64,000 nucleotides of DNA from Rhodobacterales bacterium LSUCC0031 (GCA_015689735.1 WVSP01000002.1:62001-126000); one strand, 5' to 3'; counted from the first letter of the stretch, positions 17,222-29,520 are shown. Notes: generated by a model not told the origin, from the sequence alone. Numbers and translations are program-made.

Positions 17222-17680
17222 ATGCGAGGATTCGCGCGCCTATCACGCAGAGGTCTGATCGGACTGGCGCTTGCCCTGTCACTGGCCGCTTGCGACACGA
17301 CGTTCAATAATCACGGCTATGTCCCGCCTGCTGAAGCGTTGGAACAGGTGCAGATCGGCGCCAGCCGTGATGATGTGATCGTCGCCATCGGCACACCGGG
17401 AAGCGCTGGTGTGATGCGCGACGAGGCGTGGATCTATACAGCCTACCGCGTGCGTAACTTGGGTTATCGCGCACCAGAAATCACCGAACGGCAATTGCTT
17501 GCGATCAGCTTCGACGACAACGGACGGGTGCGCAATATCGAAGAGTTCGGGCTGGACGATGGGCGCGTGGTGCAGTTGTCGCGCCGGGTGACCTCAAGCT
17601 CGGTGCGTGAAGTGACCTTCTTTGGTCAGCTGATGGGCAATTTCGGTCGGATCAACATTGGCGATGCACTTGGCGATTGA
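17222..17680 (+). CDS. bamE: Outer membrane assembly lipoprotein BamE (SmpA/OmlA)
   Basis: A 152-residue lipoprotein of the beta-barrel assembly machine. The signal peptide (RRGLIGLALALSL) ends in lipobox LAAC with the lipidated cysteine at residue 24. The SmpA/OmlA fold has the start VQIGASRDDVIVAIGTPGS and the later LLAISFDDNGRVRNIEEFGL. An upstream in-frame extension overlaps the yceD promoter region and is not used. It is divergent from yceD and precedes olsB, a common neighbour in relatives. Confidence 0.9.
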   Translation: MRGFARLSRRGLIGLALALSLAACDTTFNNHGYVPPAEALEQVQIGASRDDVIVAIGTPGSAGVMRDEAWIYTAYRVRNLGYRAPEITERQLLAISFDDNGRVRNIEEFGLDDGRVVQLSRRVTSSSVREVTFFGQLMGNFGRINIGDALGD

Positions 17681-17788
17681 CGTCGCCGCTTGTCGTGAGA
17701 CGGTCATACCCGCATCATAGGCTGTGTCACGAAGATAGGCCGCGCAGGTTGGGTGCGACCGCGTGCGACCGGGCAGGAGCGGGTCACG

Positions 17789-18526
17789 ATGCTCAATCTG
17801 GCAAAAGGGCGCTACCGCGCGCGGATCGCGGCAGATGCCGACGATCTGGAGGCTGCTCAACGCCTGCGTACCTTGGCCTTTCGTGGCCCCGATGCCGAAA
17901 GGCTTGACCGCGACGATTTCGACGATGCCTGCACCCATGTCTTGATCGAGGACATCCGCAGCGCGGCGCTGGTCTGTTGTTTCCGCCTTTTGCCCTTGCG
18001 GTCCGGCGCCGAGATCGGGCGCAGCTATTCGGCGCAATTCTATGAACTCTCCGCGCTTTCAGCCTTTGACGGCCCGATGGTCGAGATGGGGCGTTTTTGC
18101 ATCCATCCCGACTGGCACGATCCCGATATCTTGCGACTGGCTTGGGGGGCGATGACGGCGCTGGTCGATCGTGATGGCGTTGAGATGCTGTTTGGCTGCT
18201 CGTCTTTCCATGGCACGCAAGCGGCTGAATATGCCGATGCGTTTGCACTGTTGCGTGACCGCCATATCGCGCCCAAACGCTGGCTGCCGCGCGTCAAGTC
18301 ACCGGCGGTGTTTCGCTTTGCTGCGCGGCTTCGGCGCAAGCCCGATCTCAAACGTGCGCAGGCCAAAATGCCGCCTTTGCTGCGGACCTATCTGATGATG
18401 GGGGGCTGGGTCAGCGATCATGCGGTGATCGACCGCGACCTTGATACGCTGCATGTCTTCACCGGGCTTGAAATCCGCGCGGTGCCGCCGGGTCGCGCGC
18501 GGCTCTTGCGTGCAGTCGCAGGGTAG
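17789..18526 (+). CDS. olsB: L-ornithine N-alpha-acyltransferase (OlsB type, GNAT fold)
   Basis: A 245-residue acyltransferase that makes lyso-ornithine lipid from ornithine and 3-hydroxyacyl-ACP, the first step of phosphorus-free ornithine lipid synthesis. The start GRYRARIAADADDLEAAQRL, the RTLAFRG segment and the strictly family-like MVEMGRFCIHPDW near residue 95 support the call. ATG 17789 has GGAGCGGG upstream; a longer frame has no homology. In many Rhodobacteraceae olsA follows; here tyrS is convergent 18 bases away, so the O-acyltransferase must be elsewhere or absent. Confidence 0.85.
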   Translation: MLNLAKGRYRARIAADADDLEAAQRLRTLAFRGPDAERLDRDDFDDACTHVLIEDIRSAALVCCFRLLPLRSGAEIGRSYSAQFYELSALSAFDGPMVEMGRFCIHPDWHDPDILRLAWGAMTALVDRDGVEMLFGCSSFHGTQAAEYADAFALLRDRHIAPKRWLPRVKSPAVFRFAARLRRKPDLKRAQAKMPPLLRTYLMMGGWVSDHAVIDRDLDTLHVFTGLEIRAVPPGRARLLRAVAG

Positions 18527-18544
18527 GGTGGGGTCGGGCAGGCG

Positions 18545-19798
18545 TCAGCCCGCCAGCACCACGAGCGCATGGCGCTTTTTACCCGCAGAAAGCTTGATCG
18601 GCTGGGCCAGATCGGATGCCGTGATCATCTGACCCGCATCGGTCAGGCCAATGTCATTCATCCGCGCGCCGCCTTCGGCGATTAGGCGCTTGGCCTCCTT
18701 GCCCGAGGCGGCAAGGCCAGTGCGCGTGATCAGCTGCGCGACCGAGACCCCGTCACCGATTTCGGCCAAAGAGAGGGTTAGGGTCGGCAGATCATCGCCT
18801 GCGCCGCCACGTTCGAAAACCGCGCGTGCGGTGGCTTCGGCCGTTGCGGCGGCCTCGGCGCCGTGCAACAGCGCGGTGACTTCGTTGGCAAGGATGATCT
18901 TGGCTGCGTTGATTTCGGACCCTTCCAGCGCGCCAAGGCGGTCGCATTCGGCCACGGGCAATTCAGTATAGAGCTTCAGGAACCGCCCCACATCGGCATC
19001 GGTCGTGTTGCGCCAGAACTGCCAGAATTCGTAGGGCGAGAGCATTTCCCCATCGAGCCAGACAGCGCCACCTTGGGATTTGCCCATCTTGCGCCCGTCC
19101 GAGGTGGTCAGAAGCGGCGTGGTCAGCCCAAAGATCTGCGCATCCTCAACCCGCCGCGTCAGGTCAATTCCGTTGACGATATTGCCCCATTGATCCGAGC
19201 CGCCCATTTGCAAAATGCAGCCCTCGCGGCGGTAAAGCTCGAGGAAATCATAGGCCTGCAAGATCATGTAATTAAATTCGAGGAAGGACAGGCTTTGTTC
19301 GCTGGCCAAACGGGTCTTGACGGAGTCAAACGACAACATGCGATTAACCGAGAAATGCCGCCCAATATCGCGCAGGAATTCAAGGTAATTCAGCCCGTCC
19401 AGCCATGCCGCGTTGTTGAGCATCACTGCGCCCGAAGCGCTGTCCTCATAGGACAAGAAGCGTGCAAAGACGCGGTTCATGCCAGCGATATTGCCATCAA
19501 TCGCAGCCGTGTCCAAAAGCGGGCGCTCATCCGACCGCCCCGAAGGATCGCCCACCTTGGTCGTGCCGCCGCCCATCAAGGTGATGGGGCGATTGCCGGT
19601 TTTCTGCCACCAGCGCAGGAGCATGATGTTGAGCAAATGCCCGACATGCAGCGATTTGGCGGTCGCGTCATAACCAATGTAGCAGGTTAGCGGCCCCTTG
19701 ATCAGCGCTTCGTCAAGGCTTTGCAGATCGGTGCAGTCGGCCAGAAAGCCGCGTGCGATGATCTCGCGCAGAAATTCCGATTTGGGCTGGTAGGTCAT
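18545..19798 (-). CDS. tyrS: Tyrosyl-tRNA synthetase
   Basis: A 417-residue class I synthetase charging tRNA-Tyr. The HIGH-like motif is HVGHLLN near residue 52 and the KMSKS-like motif is KMGKSQGG near residue 235. An S4 RNA-binding domain closes the protein ([20 protein letters not shown]). ATG 19798 (MTYQPKSEF) is chosen; the extra 25 upstream residues are not family-like. It is divergent from anmK and convergent with olsB. Confidence 0.97.
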   Translation of the reverse strand: MTYQPKSEFLREIIARGFLADCTDLQSLDEALIKGPLTCYIGYDATAKSLHVGHLLNIMLLRWWQKTGNRPITLMGGGTTKVGDPSGRSDERPLLDTAAIDGNIAGMNRVFARFLSYEDSASGAVMLNNAAWLDGLNYLEFLRDIGRHFSVNRMLSFDSVKTRLASEQSLSFLEFNYMILQAYDFLELYRREGCILQMGGSDQWGNIVNGIDLTRRVEDAQIFGLTTPLLTTSDGRKMGKSQGGAVWLDGEMLSPYEFWQFWRNTTDADVGRFLKLYTELPVAECDRLGALEGSEINAAKIILANEVTALLHGAEAAATAEATARAVFERGGAGDDLPTLTLSLAEIGDGVSVAQLITRTGLAASGKEAKRLIAEGGARMNDIGLTDAGQMITASDLAQPIKLSAGKKRHALVVLAG

Positions 19799-19882
19799 CG
19801 GGCCTCGGTCCATGCTCTGGCTGTGTTGCAGGTGGCTATAACGGGCAGTGCGGTGAAGGGAAAGAGTGACCATACCAAGCTG

Positions 19883-20959
19883 ATGCGCGTCGCGGGCGCG
19901 ATGTCAGGCACATCGATGGATGGTGTCGATCTGGCCGTGATCGAAACTGATGGGGTCGCGGTGACAGGTTTCGGGGAAAGCCGCTATCGCCCCTATACCG
20001 CCCAAGAACGCGCAATCATCCGCGCAAGCCTTGGGCGATGGCCGGGTGATCCCGGTGTGGCCGCAGCCGCAAAAGTGGTCGAAGATGCCCATCTGGCCGT
20101 GCTGGCCGATCTGACCGCTATCACGGCCTTTGGTTTTCATGGTCAGACCTTGGCCCATGATCCGGCGGGAGGGCGTACCCACCAAGCCGGAGATGGCGCA
20201 CGGATCGCCGCGGCGATCGGTGTGACGACCGTGTGGGATTTTCGGTCCAACGACATGCAATTGGGCGGGCAAGGCGCGCCGCTTGCGCCCTTCTATCACT
20301 GGGCCTTGGCGCGGTTTATAGGGGTTCAGGGGCCTGTGGCGTTTCTCAATCTTGGCGGGGTTGGGAATATCACTTGGGTCGATCCCGGCCTGTCTGGTCC
20401 GGAATTGCCGGGTGCATGCCTTGCCTTTGATACTGGCCCGGCCAATGCGCCGATCGATGATCTCGTCATGGCGCGGTTGGGGATGGCGTTTGATCGTGAC
20501 GGGGCCCTGAGCGGCGCAGGTCGGGTCGATGAAGCCAAGGTTGCCCGATTTCTCGATGATCCCTATTTTCGGCGCATACCCCCCAAATCGCTGGACCGCG
20601 ATGCTTTTGGTGGGCTTTCGGATTTGGTGCGCGACATGGCTGATGCTGATGCGGTCGCGACCTTGGCAGCCTGTGCAGCCGGGGCCGTCGGGCGCGGCAT
20701 GACCCATCTGCCCATGCCCCCCACACAGCTCTTGGTGACGGGGGGTGGGCGGCGCAATGCTGGGTTGATGGCAATGTTGGCGGCATTGCTTGACCTGCCG
20801 GTCGCGCCGGTCGAGGCAGTGGGGCTTGATGGCGACATGCTCGAGGCGCAGGCTTTCGCCTATCTCGCGGCGCGGGTGCTTCTCGGTCTGCCGACCTCGG
20901 CGCCTGGAACAACCGGGGTCGCGGCCGCTGTCGGTGGTGGCCGGGTCAGCCGGGTGTGA
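19883..20959 (+). CDS. anmK: Anhydro-N-acetylmuramic acid kinase
   Basis: A 358-residue cell-wall recycling kinase that opens and phosphorylates anhydro-MurNAc. The ATP site signature [14 protein letters not shown] is at the N-terminus, [14 protein letters not shown] near residue 88 and [13 protein letters not shown] near residue 155, with [14 protein letters not shown] near the end. ATG 19883 fits the family N-terminus; the alternative GTG 19853 would add ten residues, and neither has a strong Shine-Dalgarno. It starts divergent from tyrS and ends beside a dispersed repeat element. Confidence 0.92.
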   Translation: MRVAGAMSGTSMDGVDLAVIETDGVAVTGFGESRYRPYTAQERAIIRASLGRWPGDPGVAAAAKVVEDAHLAVLADLTAITAFGFHGQTLAHDPAGGRTHQAGDGARIAAAIGVTTVWDFRSNDMQLGGQGAPLAPFYHWALARFIGVQGPVAFLNLGGVGNITWVDPGLSGPELPGACLAFDTGPANAPIDDLVMARLGMAFDRDGALSGAGRVDEAKVARFLDDPYFRRIPPKSLDRDAFGGLSDLVRDMADADAVATLAACAAGAVGRGMTHLPMPPTQLLVTGGGRRNAGLMAMLAALLDLPVAPVEAVGLDGDMLEAQAFAYLAARVLLGLPTSAPGTTGVAAAVGGGRVSRV

Positions 20960-20966
20960 GAAAGCA

Positions 20967-21013
20967 TGGGGGCTCTGCCCCCAAACCCCCGGAGTATTTG
21001 CAAAGCAAAGATA
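20967..21013 (+). repeat. Dispersed intergenic element, copy B
   Basis: GGGGGCTCTGCCCCC forms a hairpin, followed by a C-run and GGAGTATTTGCAAAGCAAAG. It fills the gap between the convergent anmK and rarD genes and could act as a terminator in both directions. Confidence 0.6.
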
Positions 21014-21021
21014 GGCAAGGA

Positions 21022-21921
21022 TCAGGCGCGTGCGGCCCGCGCGTTGCGGATCAGCGTGGCCGTATACAAGATGAGCGCCAGCCAGATCAGCGGAAAGGCC
21101 ACGGCGCGGGCAAGGCCGAAAGGTTCCTTGAAGACGAAGACCGCGATCAAGAAGATCATCGTGGGTGCGATATATTGTAAGATGCCGATGGTCGAAAGCC
21201 GCAAGCCCTTGGCCCCATTGGCATAAAGCATGAGTGGGATCGCGGTGACCGCCCCCGATCCGATGAGCAAGGCCGCATCCCAGCCTGTGCCAGGAGTGAA
21301 GTGGCCCTGATCGCCGAGCCAGACCAGATAGCCCACCGCCATTGGGCAAAGAAGCAATACTTCGAGCAAGAAGCCTTGGTTTGGGCCGATGGGCAGCGTC
21401 TTGCGCAAGAAACCGTAGATGCCGAAAGTCGTCATCAAGACCAGCGCAACCCAAGGCAAGACCCCCGCCGCGATGGTCAGGATCGCCACCGCCAAGGTCG
21501 CCAGCCCAACGGCCACCCATTGCATCGCCGCCAACCGCTCGCGCAGCAAGATCGCCCCCAAAGCGACCGAGAAGAGCGGATTGATATAATATCCCAAGGC
21601 CGCATCGAGCGCGCGGTCGTTGGCGATCGCCCAGACATAGACGCCCCAATTGACCGATATGAGCATCGCGGTGACCGCTGCCATTACGACCATGCGGGGC
21701 GTTTTCAGCGCGCGGATCACATCACCCGTCCGCCCCAGCGCGATCAGGATCAGCCCGGCAATCGGTACCGACCACAAGATGCGATGGGCGATGATCTCGA
21801 CCGGGGGGATATGGGTGATGGCCTTCATGTAGAGCGGCAAGAACCCCCACATCAGATAGGCTGTGACCGCATAGGCGAAGCCTGCACCTGTATCGCCGGA
21901 TTGAGGGGCTGGTGTGGTCAT
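21022..21921 (-). CDS. rarD: RarD-type EamA family transporter
   Basis: A 299-residue inner-membrane protein with about ten transmembrane helices and two EamA repeats. The N-terminal AYLMWGFLPLYMKAI and the ISVNWGVYVWAIANDRALDA segment near residue 90 are typical for RarD, as is the length. RarD members are drug/metabolite exporters whose substrate is mostly unknown. It is transcribed after the cupin gene on the same strand, with a 44-base gap, and is convergent with anmK. Confidence 0.9.
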   Translation of the reverse strand: MTTPAPQSGDTGAGFAYAVTAYLMWGFLPLYMKAITHIPPVEIIAHRILWSVPIAGLILIALGRTGDVIRALKTPRMVVMAAVTAMLISVNWGVYVWAIANDRALDAALGYYINPLFSVALGAILLRERLAAMQWVAVGLATLAVAILTIAAGVLPWVALVLMTTFGIYGFLRKTLPIGPNQGFLLEVLLLCPMAVGYLVWLGDQGHFTPGTGWDAALLIGSGAVTAIPLMLYANGAKGLRLSTIGILQYIAPTMIFLIAVFVFKEPFGLARAVAFPLIWLALILYTATLIRNARAARA

Positions 21922-21965
21922 GTGCTTGGCCTATCCCATCACGTGAAAGGGGGCGAGGGGGGATT

Positions 21966-22381
21966 TCAGCCGCGCGGGATGTCGAAACCGGGCGGTGCCA
22001 GCGTGAAGCCCGAAAATTGGAATCCCGGCGAGACGGTGCAGGAGACGAGCGTATAATCACCCGTCGTGCGCGCGGCTTGCCAATGATTTTCCGGCACGAC
22101 GATTTGGGGGCTTGCGGTGGTCAGATCAGGGCCAAGCAGGTGATCCTGCGCAGGCCCCTGATCGGTCGCCGACAGTGACAAGATCAGGGGCGCGCCGGCG
22201 TGGTACAACCAGATCTCGGTCGCATCGACCTTGTGCCAATGGCTGGCCTCTCCTGCCTTGAGCAGGAAATAGATGCAGGTGCCGCTGGGGCGACCTTCGT
22301 TTTCAGCCACCCAAGTCTGGCGGTAATGGCCGCCCTCGGGATGGGGCAATAGGCCCAGATGGGCGATGATCTGATCGGCGG

Positions 22382-22385
<4 letters not shown>
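21966..22385 (-). CDS. Cupin domain protein (DUF985)
   Basis: A 139-residue cupin of the DUF985 family. The N-terminal IAHLGLLPHPEGGHYRQTW is the family signature, and WHKVDATEIWLYHAGAP near residue 53 holds likely metal-binding or sugar-site residues. Function is uncertain; some relatives act as epimerase-like or sensory cupins. The start overlaps the HAD gene stop by four bases, so it is translated in series with it and eno. No membrane segment or signal is seen. Confidence 0.82.
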
Positions 22386-24426
<2,041 letters not shown>

Positions 24427-25293
24427 TCACCGGGCAAGGCGCGCCTGACGTTCGCGCCACAAGCTGTAAAGCCCCGTGGCGATGACGATGGCAACGCCTG
24501 CCACGGTCGTCGCGTCGATGGATTCGCCGAAAACGACCATCGCGATGAAAAAGGCGAAAACCAGCCGCGTGTAACGAAATGGCGTCACGGCGGCGATCTC
24601 GCCCACGCGCATGGCGGCGGTAATGGCGAAATAGGCGACCATACCTAACAAGATCGCGGCCGGAATACTCAGCCCGATCATCGGCGTGGGCCAGACCCAG
24701 CCGCCCACGACGAACAAGACCCCGCCCCCCGCGACAGCAAGGGCCGCGAAACTGTAGCTTGCCAATAGCGGCGTCGGCACGGATTTCGGCACAGGTCGCG
24801 TCGCTAGATCGCGCATCGACAGCCCGATGGCCGCCCCCACCGCAAACAAGATGTCGGGGTCGAAACTTTCCGCGCCGGGGCGCAAGATCAAAAGCACGCC
24901 GCATAGCCCGACCCCGATCGCAAGCCAGCGCCGCCAGCCGACCTTTTCGCCAAGAAACAGGGCAGCACCCAGCGTTACCAAAAGCGGATTGGCCTGGATC
25001 ACCGCAGAGAGCGTGGACAAGGGAATGCGCGAGAGCGCGATCACGAAACAGACGGTGGCAAAGACCTCGGCCAGATTGCGCAAGATCACGGGTCGCATCA
25101 CGAGGGCCGGGCCAAACCACGCATGGCCCTGTGCGCGCGCCCAAAGCCCGAACAAGATCGCCCCCCCCGTTCCGAACAGGAACAAGATCTGCCAAACGGG
25201 CATTTCGCGGGCGGCAAACACCATGAACATGTCGGTGAGCGCAAAAGCCAGCATGGCCAGCGTCATCCATGCCATGCCCTTGAGATTGTCCAT
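24427..25293 (-). CDS. EamA family drug/metabolite transporter
   Basis: A 288-residue inner-membrane exporter with ten predicted transmembrane helices in two EamA halves. The first half ends around RIPLSTLSAVIQANPLLVTL with GEKVGWRRWLAIGVGLCGVL, the second has TPFRYTRLVFAFFIAMVVFG followed by a closing helix. No substrate can be assigned. It lies upstream of eno on the same strand but 93 bases away and is probably independent. It is one of three EamA proteins in the window. Confidence 0.87.
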   Translation of the reverse strand: MDNLKGMAWMTLAMLAFALTDMFMVFAAREMPVWQILFLFGTGGAILFGLWARAQGHAWFGPALVMRPVILRNLAEVFATVCFVIALSRIPLSTLSAVIQANPLLVTLGAALFLGEKVGWRRWLAIGVGLCGVLLILRPGAESFDPDILFAVGAAIGLSMRDLATRPVPKSVPTPLLASYSFAALAVAGGGVLFVVGGWVWPTPMIGLSIPAAILLGMVAYFAITAAMRVGEIAAVTPFRYTRLVFAFFIAMVVFGESIDATTVAGVAIVIATGLYSLWRERQARLAR

Positions 25294-25367
25294 CGCTTGC
25301 GCCTTGCTGCGGTTCTTGCCCTTGGCTTAGCCCGGGCTGCCTCGGGATGAAAGCGGCCAAGCCGGCC

Positions 25368-25393
25368 CCTTCATCTTTCCCCAATTACGCATG
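25368..25393 (-). repeat. Weak copy of the dispersed ATATTT..GAAACGAAGAAG element
   Basis: On the minus strand between fur and the EamA gene, GCGTAATTGGGGAAAGATGA resembles the 3' part of the element family. There is no hairpin of the G/C type. Confidence 0.3.
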
Positions 25394-25419
25394 CCCCACA
25401 CGCGCAAGGGGCGCAGGCT

Positions 25420-25833
25420 TCAGGGCTTGCGGATCGGCACACCATAAAGCTCGAGCTTGTGGCCCTTCAGCCGATAGCCCAGCTTGGCGGCAATTCTCTC
25501 TTGCAGCGCCTCGATCTCGGGATCGACGAATTCAATCACTTCGCCTGTGTGCATATCGATCAGATGATCGTGGTGATCACGCTCGGCATCTTCGTAGCGC
25601 GCACGCCCGTCACCGAATTCGAGCCGTTCGAGAATCCCCGACTCTTCGAAGAGTTTCACCGTGCGATAGACCGTGGCAATCGAGATGTTCGGATCGCGCG
25701 CGCTGGCGCGGGTATAGAGCTCCTCGACATCGGGATGGTCGGTTGCAGCCTCGAGCACCTGTGCAATCACGCGTCGCTGCTCTGTCATGCGCAGGCCTTT
25801 GGCCTCGCAGCGCGCCTCGATCGTGTCGGTCAT
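25420..25833 (-). CDS. fur: Fur family transcriptional regulator (Fur/Mur type)
   Basis: A 137-residue metal-dependent repressor. The DNA-binding helix is in ISIATVYRTVKLFEESGI near residue 50, and the metal site has the dense HHDHLIDMHTGEVIEF near residue 85 followed by the conserved E-rich end. It lacks the structural CxxC pairs of E. coli Fur, as do alphaproteobacterial Fur/Mur proteins, which may sense manganese or iron. It does not show the heme motif of Irr. The promoter must be in the 100-base gap to the divergent EamA gene. Confidence 0.88.
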   Translation of the reverse strand: MTDTIEARCEAKGLRMTEQRRVIAQVLEAATDHPDVEELYTRASARDPNISIATVYRTVKLFEESGILERLEFGDGRARYEDAERDHHDHLIDMHTGEVIEFVDPEIEALQERIAAKLGYRLKGHKLELYGVPIRKP

Positions 25834-25937
25834 GGGTGGGCCTTCGGGATTGCGGATCTTGGCGAATGGTTTACGGGATTTGCACGGGCGAGAAAAGACG
25901 CGACCGCGCAGGTTGTGCGCGTCACGAGGTAGGGCGG

Positions 25938-26828
25938 ATGCCGGTCAAGGATAGAATCGATACCTTCGGAGCCGTGGCGCTGACTGGTTTCGCGGCGCTT
26001 TTGGCCTTTAACCAAGTGGTGATCGCGGTTGTCAACGAAGGGTTGCAGCCGGTGTTTTTCGCAGCCCTTCGCTCGGTGGGCGGGTTGCTTTGCCTTTTGG
26101 TATGGATGGGCGTGAGGGCGATCCCGCTCAGCATGGCTCAAGGCACGTTGGTGCCGGGTCTTGCCATGGGGGTCTGTTTCGCGGTCGAGTTCATCTGCCT
26201 GTTCGTGGCGCTTGATCTGACGACAGTCACACGTTCGGCGATCATCTTTTATTCCATGCCATTGTGGCTCGCGCTGATCGGCCATGTCTTGATCCCCGGC
26301 GAGCGGATCAATCCGCAAAAAGGGATGGGATTGATGCTGGCCTTTGCCGGGGTGGTCTTGGCGCTTGTGTTGCGGGGGGGCGATGGCGGGCAGGGGTCGC
26401 TCTTGGGCGATCTATGTGCGCTGGTGGCGGCGATTGCTTGGGCGGGGATCGCGGCATTGGCCAAGGCGTCGCCCTTGCGCATGGTGCGGCCCGAGATGCA
26501 GCTTGTCTGGCAATTGGCTGTGTCCATCCCGATCTTGGGGGTCGCAGCCTTTGCCTTTGGGCCGTTCTTGCGTGACCCGAGTTGGATCCATTGGGCCGGG
26601 CTTGGATTTCAGATCCTGGTCATCGTCTCGGCGGGGTTCTTGCTATGGCTTTGGCTTTTGTCGATTTACCCCGCGGCCTCGGTGGCGGCGTTCAGCTTTC
26701 TGTCGCCCGTCTTCGGGGTGGGCTTGGGCTGGCTCTTGCTGGGCGAGCATATAGGGGTTGGGATCTTGTTGTCCTTGGCACTTGTCGTGGCTGGGTTGAT
26801 CTTGATCAATCGACCCGCGCGCGGCTGA
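25938..26828 (+). CDS. EamA family drug/metabolite transporter
   Basis: A 296-residue inner-membrane protein with two EamA repeats and about ten helices (ALTGFAALLAFNQVVIAVVN, TRSAIIFYSMPLWLALIGHV, and a final LGWLLLGEHIGVGILLSLAL). ATG 25938 follows AGGTAGGGCGG; the long upstream open frame is antisense to fur and not coding. The substrate is unknown. It stands divergent from fur and has a palindromic element 15 bases after its stop. Confidence 0.88.
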   Translation: MPVKDRIDTFGAVALTGFAALLAFNQVVIAVVNEGLQPVFFAALRSVGGLLCLLVWMGVRAIPLSMAQGTLVPGLAMGVCFAVEFICLFVALDLTTVTRSAIIFYSMPLWLALIGHVLIPGERINPQKGMGLMLAFAGVVLALVLRGGDGGQGSLLGDLCALVAAIAWAGIAALAKASPLRMVRPEMQLVWQLAVSIPILGVAAFAFGPFLRDPSWIHWAGLGFQILVIVSAGFLLWLWLLSIYPAASVAAFSFLSPVFGVGLGWLLLGEHIGVGILLSLALVVAGLILINRPARG

Positions 26829-26843
26829 TTGGCTAGGTGGGAT

Positions 26844-26867
26844 GCAATTAGTCATACGCATAATCGC
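26844..26867. repeat. Degenerate copy of the TTCGTACGAA palindrome family
   Basis: This 24-base stretch (GCAATTAGTCATACGCATAA and four more bases) matches the copy at 36715 in 20 of 24 positions by eye. It lies 15 bases past the EamA stop, in the convergent gap before selO. Confidence 0.5.
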
Positions 26868-26935
26868 GCGCGGCTTGGCCGCATTTTGCCCTCTGGGTGA
26901 AAACCGGATGTGCAGCTTTTTGGAAAGTTGAAGGA

Positions 26936-28378
26936 TCAGGTACCGCAAAACGTGGCTGTGACGCGCTCGGCCTGGGAAGGGGGAAGGGTATATGTAGCCA
27001 AGGCCGGATCGTCATCGAAGGGGTGAGCGAGGGCGGCCATGAGCCGGGTAAAGGGTTCAAGATCATCGGCGTGTGCGGCCGCGATGGCCTGCTCCACGCG
27101 ATGATTGCGCGGGATGCGCGCCGGGTTGGTCGCTTGCATTGCAGCGCTGCGCGCAGGCATATCGCGCTCCTCATGCGCAAGCCGCGCCTGCCAACGATCA
27201 AGCCAAGGATCAAGCGCTGTCGGATCGATCAGTTGGTCGCGGGCCTTGCGGGGGTCCGTGCCGGATAGTGCGCGGAAGGTGTTGGTGAAATCGGCCCTCT
27301 GTGCCGCCATGATCGCCAAAAGATCGCGCCCCAGATCGCCATCACCTGCGGCATGTGTGGCCAGACCCAGCTTGGCGCGCAAGACCCTCTCCCATGCAGC
27401 ATCGAAATGCGTGGAAAACCCTTCGATTGCAGCGGTGAAGCGGTCGATCCCTTCGGCTTGGTCTGGGATCAGCGGCAAGAGCGCGGTTGCCAATTGCGCG
27501 AGGTTCCAGACCGCGATCTGGGGTTGGTTGGCATAGGCGTAGCGGCCAAACTGATCGATCGAGGAAAACACGGTCTCGGGGTGGTAGTCATCCATAAAGG
27601 CGCAAGGGCCGTAATCGATGGTCTCTCCTGACAGCGTCATGTTGTCGGTATTCATCACGCCATGGATAAAGCCCAAGCCCATCCATTGCGCGATCAGCCG
27701 CGCCTGTGCGCCGATCACGGCCTGAAGCAGGCCAAGGGGGCCGTCGGCGGCAGGGTAATGGCGCGCGATGGTGTGATCGCAGAGTGCTTGAAGCGCCTCT
27801 GTATCGCGGCGGGCGGCGAAATACTGGAAGGTGCCGATGCGGATATGGGAGGATGCGACACGGGTCAGGACCGCTCCAGGCAATGGGGCCTCGCGCAAGA
27901 CGATCTCGCCGGTTGTCACTGCGGCCAGGGCGCGTGTCGTTGGCACACCCAAAGCCGCCATCGCCTCGGAGACGATATATTCCCGCAAGACCGGCCCAAG
28001 GCCCGCGCGCCCATCGCCCATACGGCTATAGGGCGTGCGCCCGGCACCCTTGAGTTGGATATCGAAGCGCGCGCCATCGGGGGCCACCACCTCGCCCAGC
28101 AAGATGGCGCGCCCATCGCCAAGCTGCGGCGACCAGCCGCCGAATTGGTGGCCAGCATAGATTTGGGCCAAGGGATCGGCGCCGTGGGGCAGGGCGTTTC
28201 CCGAAAATATCTGGGCCATCTCTGTGTGGTCGGCAGGCAAGGTGATACCAAGCCGCGCGGCGAGGTCGTGATTGAGTGCGATCAGTCGGGGTGCGGCGAC
28301 CTTGGCGGGGGCCTGGCGGGTAAAAAACCGCGCGGGCAGGCGGCCGTAGCTGTTGTCGAAGGGGAAATGGGCGGTCAT
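26936..28378 (-). CDS. selO: Protein adenylyltransferase SelO
   Basis: A 480-residue pseudokinase-fold enzyme that transfers AMP to proteins. Signatures are [12 protein letters not shown] at the N-terminus, [20 protein letters not shown] near residue 82 and [20 protein letters not shown] near residue 118; [20 protein letters not shown] near residue 240 holds the nucleotide and metal residues. A cysteine sits third from the end (FCGT), the position of selenocysteine in eukaryotic SelO. It is convergent with the EamA gene; a nucleoside hydrolase gene lies upstream on the same strand. Confidence 0.93.
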   Translation of the reverse strand: MTAHFPFDNSYGRLPARFFTRQAPAKVAAPRLIALNHDLAARLGITLPADHTEMAQIFSGNALPHGADPLAQIYAGHQFGGWSPQLGDGRAILLGEVVAPDGARFDIQLKGAGRTPYSRMGDGRAGLGPVLREYIVSEAMAALGVPTTRALAAVTTGEIVLREAPLPGAVLTRVASSHIRIGTFQYFAARRDTEALQALCDHTIARHYPAADGPLGLLQAVIGAQARLIAQWMGLGFIHGVMNTDNMTLSGETIDYGPCAFMDDYHPETVFSSIDQFGRYAYANQPQIAVWNLAQLATALLPLIPDQAEGIDRFTAAIEGFSTHFDAAWERVLRAKLGLATHAAGDGDLGRDLLAIMAAQRADFTNTFRALSGTDPRKARDQLIDPTALDPWLDRWQARLAHEERDMPARSAAMQATNPARIPRNHRVEQAIAAAHADDLEPFTRLMAALAHPFDDDPALATYTLPPSQAERVTATFCGT

Positions 28379-28430
28379 GGGCGCTCCTTTGACCTGCAAG
28401 GATAAGCGGTCTGGGCGGGTGGGGAAAGGG

Positions 28431-29369
28431 TCACAACCGCGCGATGCGCGCGGTCAAGAGCGTGTAGAACCCCGCCGCATCGACATCGCCCATGAAGACG
28501 GCGTTCTTGGCCCGGTCGGTCACGCCCCACCAATCAGCCACGGTCATGCCGCGAGTGAGCGGTGACGCCGTCTCGATCTCGACATTGACATGGCGGCCGG
28601 TGAAAAGGTCGGGGACCAGAAGATAGGCAATCACGCAAGGATCATGGAGCGGCGCACCTTCGGCCCCGTATTTTGCCATGTCGAAACGCTCGAAGAAATC
28701 GGTCCAGGCGGCGACCGCATGGGCGACGGGCGAGCCAATCGCGCGGATCGCATCAATCCTTGGGCGTGTGGTCAGCACTTTATGGGTGACATCAAGCGGC
28801 ATCACCACAAGGGAAACGCCGGATTTGAACACGATATCAGCGGCTTCGGGATCGACATAGATGTTGAACTCGGCGGCGGGCGTGATGTTGCCTACCTCGA
28901 AATAGGCGCCGCCCATCAAGACGATCTGTTTCACGCGGGCCACGATATCGGGGGCGCGCGCAAAGGCCGTCGCGATATTGGTCAGCGGGCCGAGCGGGCA
29001 GAGCGTGACGGTTCCCGATGGTTCCGCGCGCAAGGTCTCGATGATGAAATCGACCGCATGCCTGTCTTGCAGGGGCATCGTCGGGTCAGGGAGTGCGATG
29101 CCGTCAAGCCCGGTCTTGCCATGCACATGCTCGGCGGTGACGAGCGGCTGGACCATGGGCCGTTCGCAGCCTGCGAAGACCGGGACATCGGGTCGCCCCG
29201 CCAATTCGCAGATGATGCGGGCGTTCTTCTGGGTCAGGGCAAGCGGCACGTTACCCGCCACTGTCGTGATCCCGAGTAGCGCGATCTCGTCCGGGCTGGC
29301 CAAGGCCAAAAGGATCGCCACGGCGTCATCCTGCCCAGGGTCGGTGTCGATGATGATCTTGGCTGTCAT
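28431..29369 (-). CDS. Inosine/uridine-preferring nucleoside hydrolase
   Basis: A 312-residue calcium-dependent nucleoside N-ribohydrolase that releases ribose and base. The metal-binding N-terminus [19 protein letters not shown] is diagnostic, with the second set of residues in [20 protein letters not shown] near residue 150 and [10 protein letters not shown] near residue 240. No signal peptide, so it acts in the cytoplasm. Neither base preference nor role can be deduced. It lies 52 bases upstream of selO on the same strand. Confidence 0.9.
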   Translation of the reverse strand: MTAKIIIDTDPGQDDAVAILLALASPDEIALLGITTVAGNVPLALTQKNARIICELAGRPDVPVFAGCERPMVQPLVTAEHVHGKTGLDGIALPDPTMPLQDRHAVDFIIETLRAEPSGTVTLCPLGPLTNIATAFARAPDIVARVKQIVLMGGAYFEVGNITPAAEFNIYVDPEAADIVFKSGVSLVVMPLDVTHKVLTTRPRIDAIRAIGSPVAHAVAAWTDFFERFDMAKYGAEGAPLHDPCVIAYLLVPDLFTGRHVNVEIETASPLTRGMTVADWWGVTDRAKNAVFMGDVDAAGFYTLLTARIARL

Positions 29370-29426
29370 GCTGCGCTGCTCCCCGTTCCGGTGCAGGTTT
29401 CACCGCGGGGCCAGAAACTTCAATGC

Positions 29427-29458
29427 CTCCGGCGGGGATATTTTCGAAACGAAGAAGC
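29427..29458 (+). repeat. Dispersed intergenic element, copy C
   Basis: CTCCGGCGGGGATATTTTCG followed by AAACGAAGAAGCGG. It lies in the gap between the nucleoside hydrolase start and the gltA terminator. The hairpin part is reduced. Confidence 0.55.
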
Positions 29459-29468
29459 GGATAACGCG

Positions 29469-29495
29469 AAAAGGCCGCCCCGGAGAGGGCGGCCC
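29469..29495 (-). terminator. gltA terminator
   Basis: On the minus strand GGGCCGCCC pairs with GGGGCGGCC over a short loop and is followed by TTTTCGCG, 25 bases after the gltA stop. Confidence 0.8.
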
Positions 29496-29520
29496 TTGCC
29501 ATCGTCACGTTGCGCGTTGT

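Noticed and set aside
19904-21649. Minus-strand open frame of 581 codons across anmK and rarD
   Set aside because: It crosses two supported genes and their intergenic repeat; composition is that of a shadow frame.
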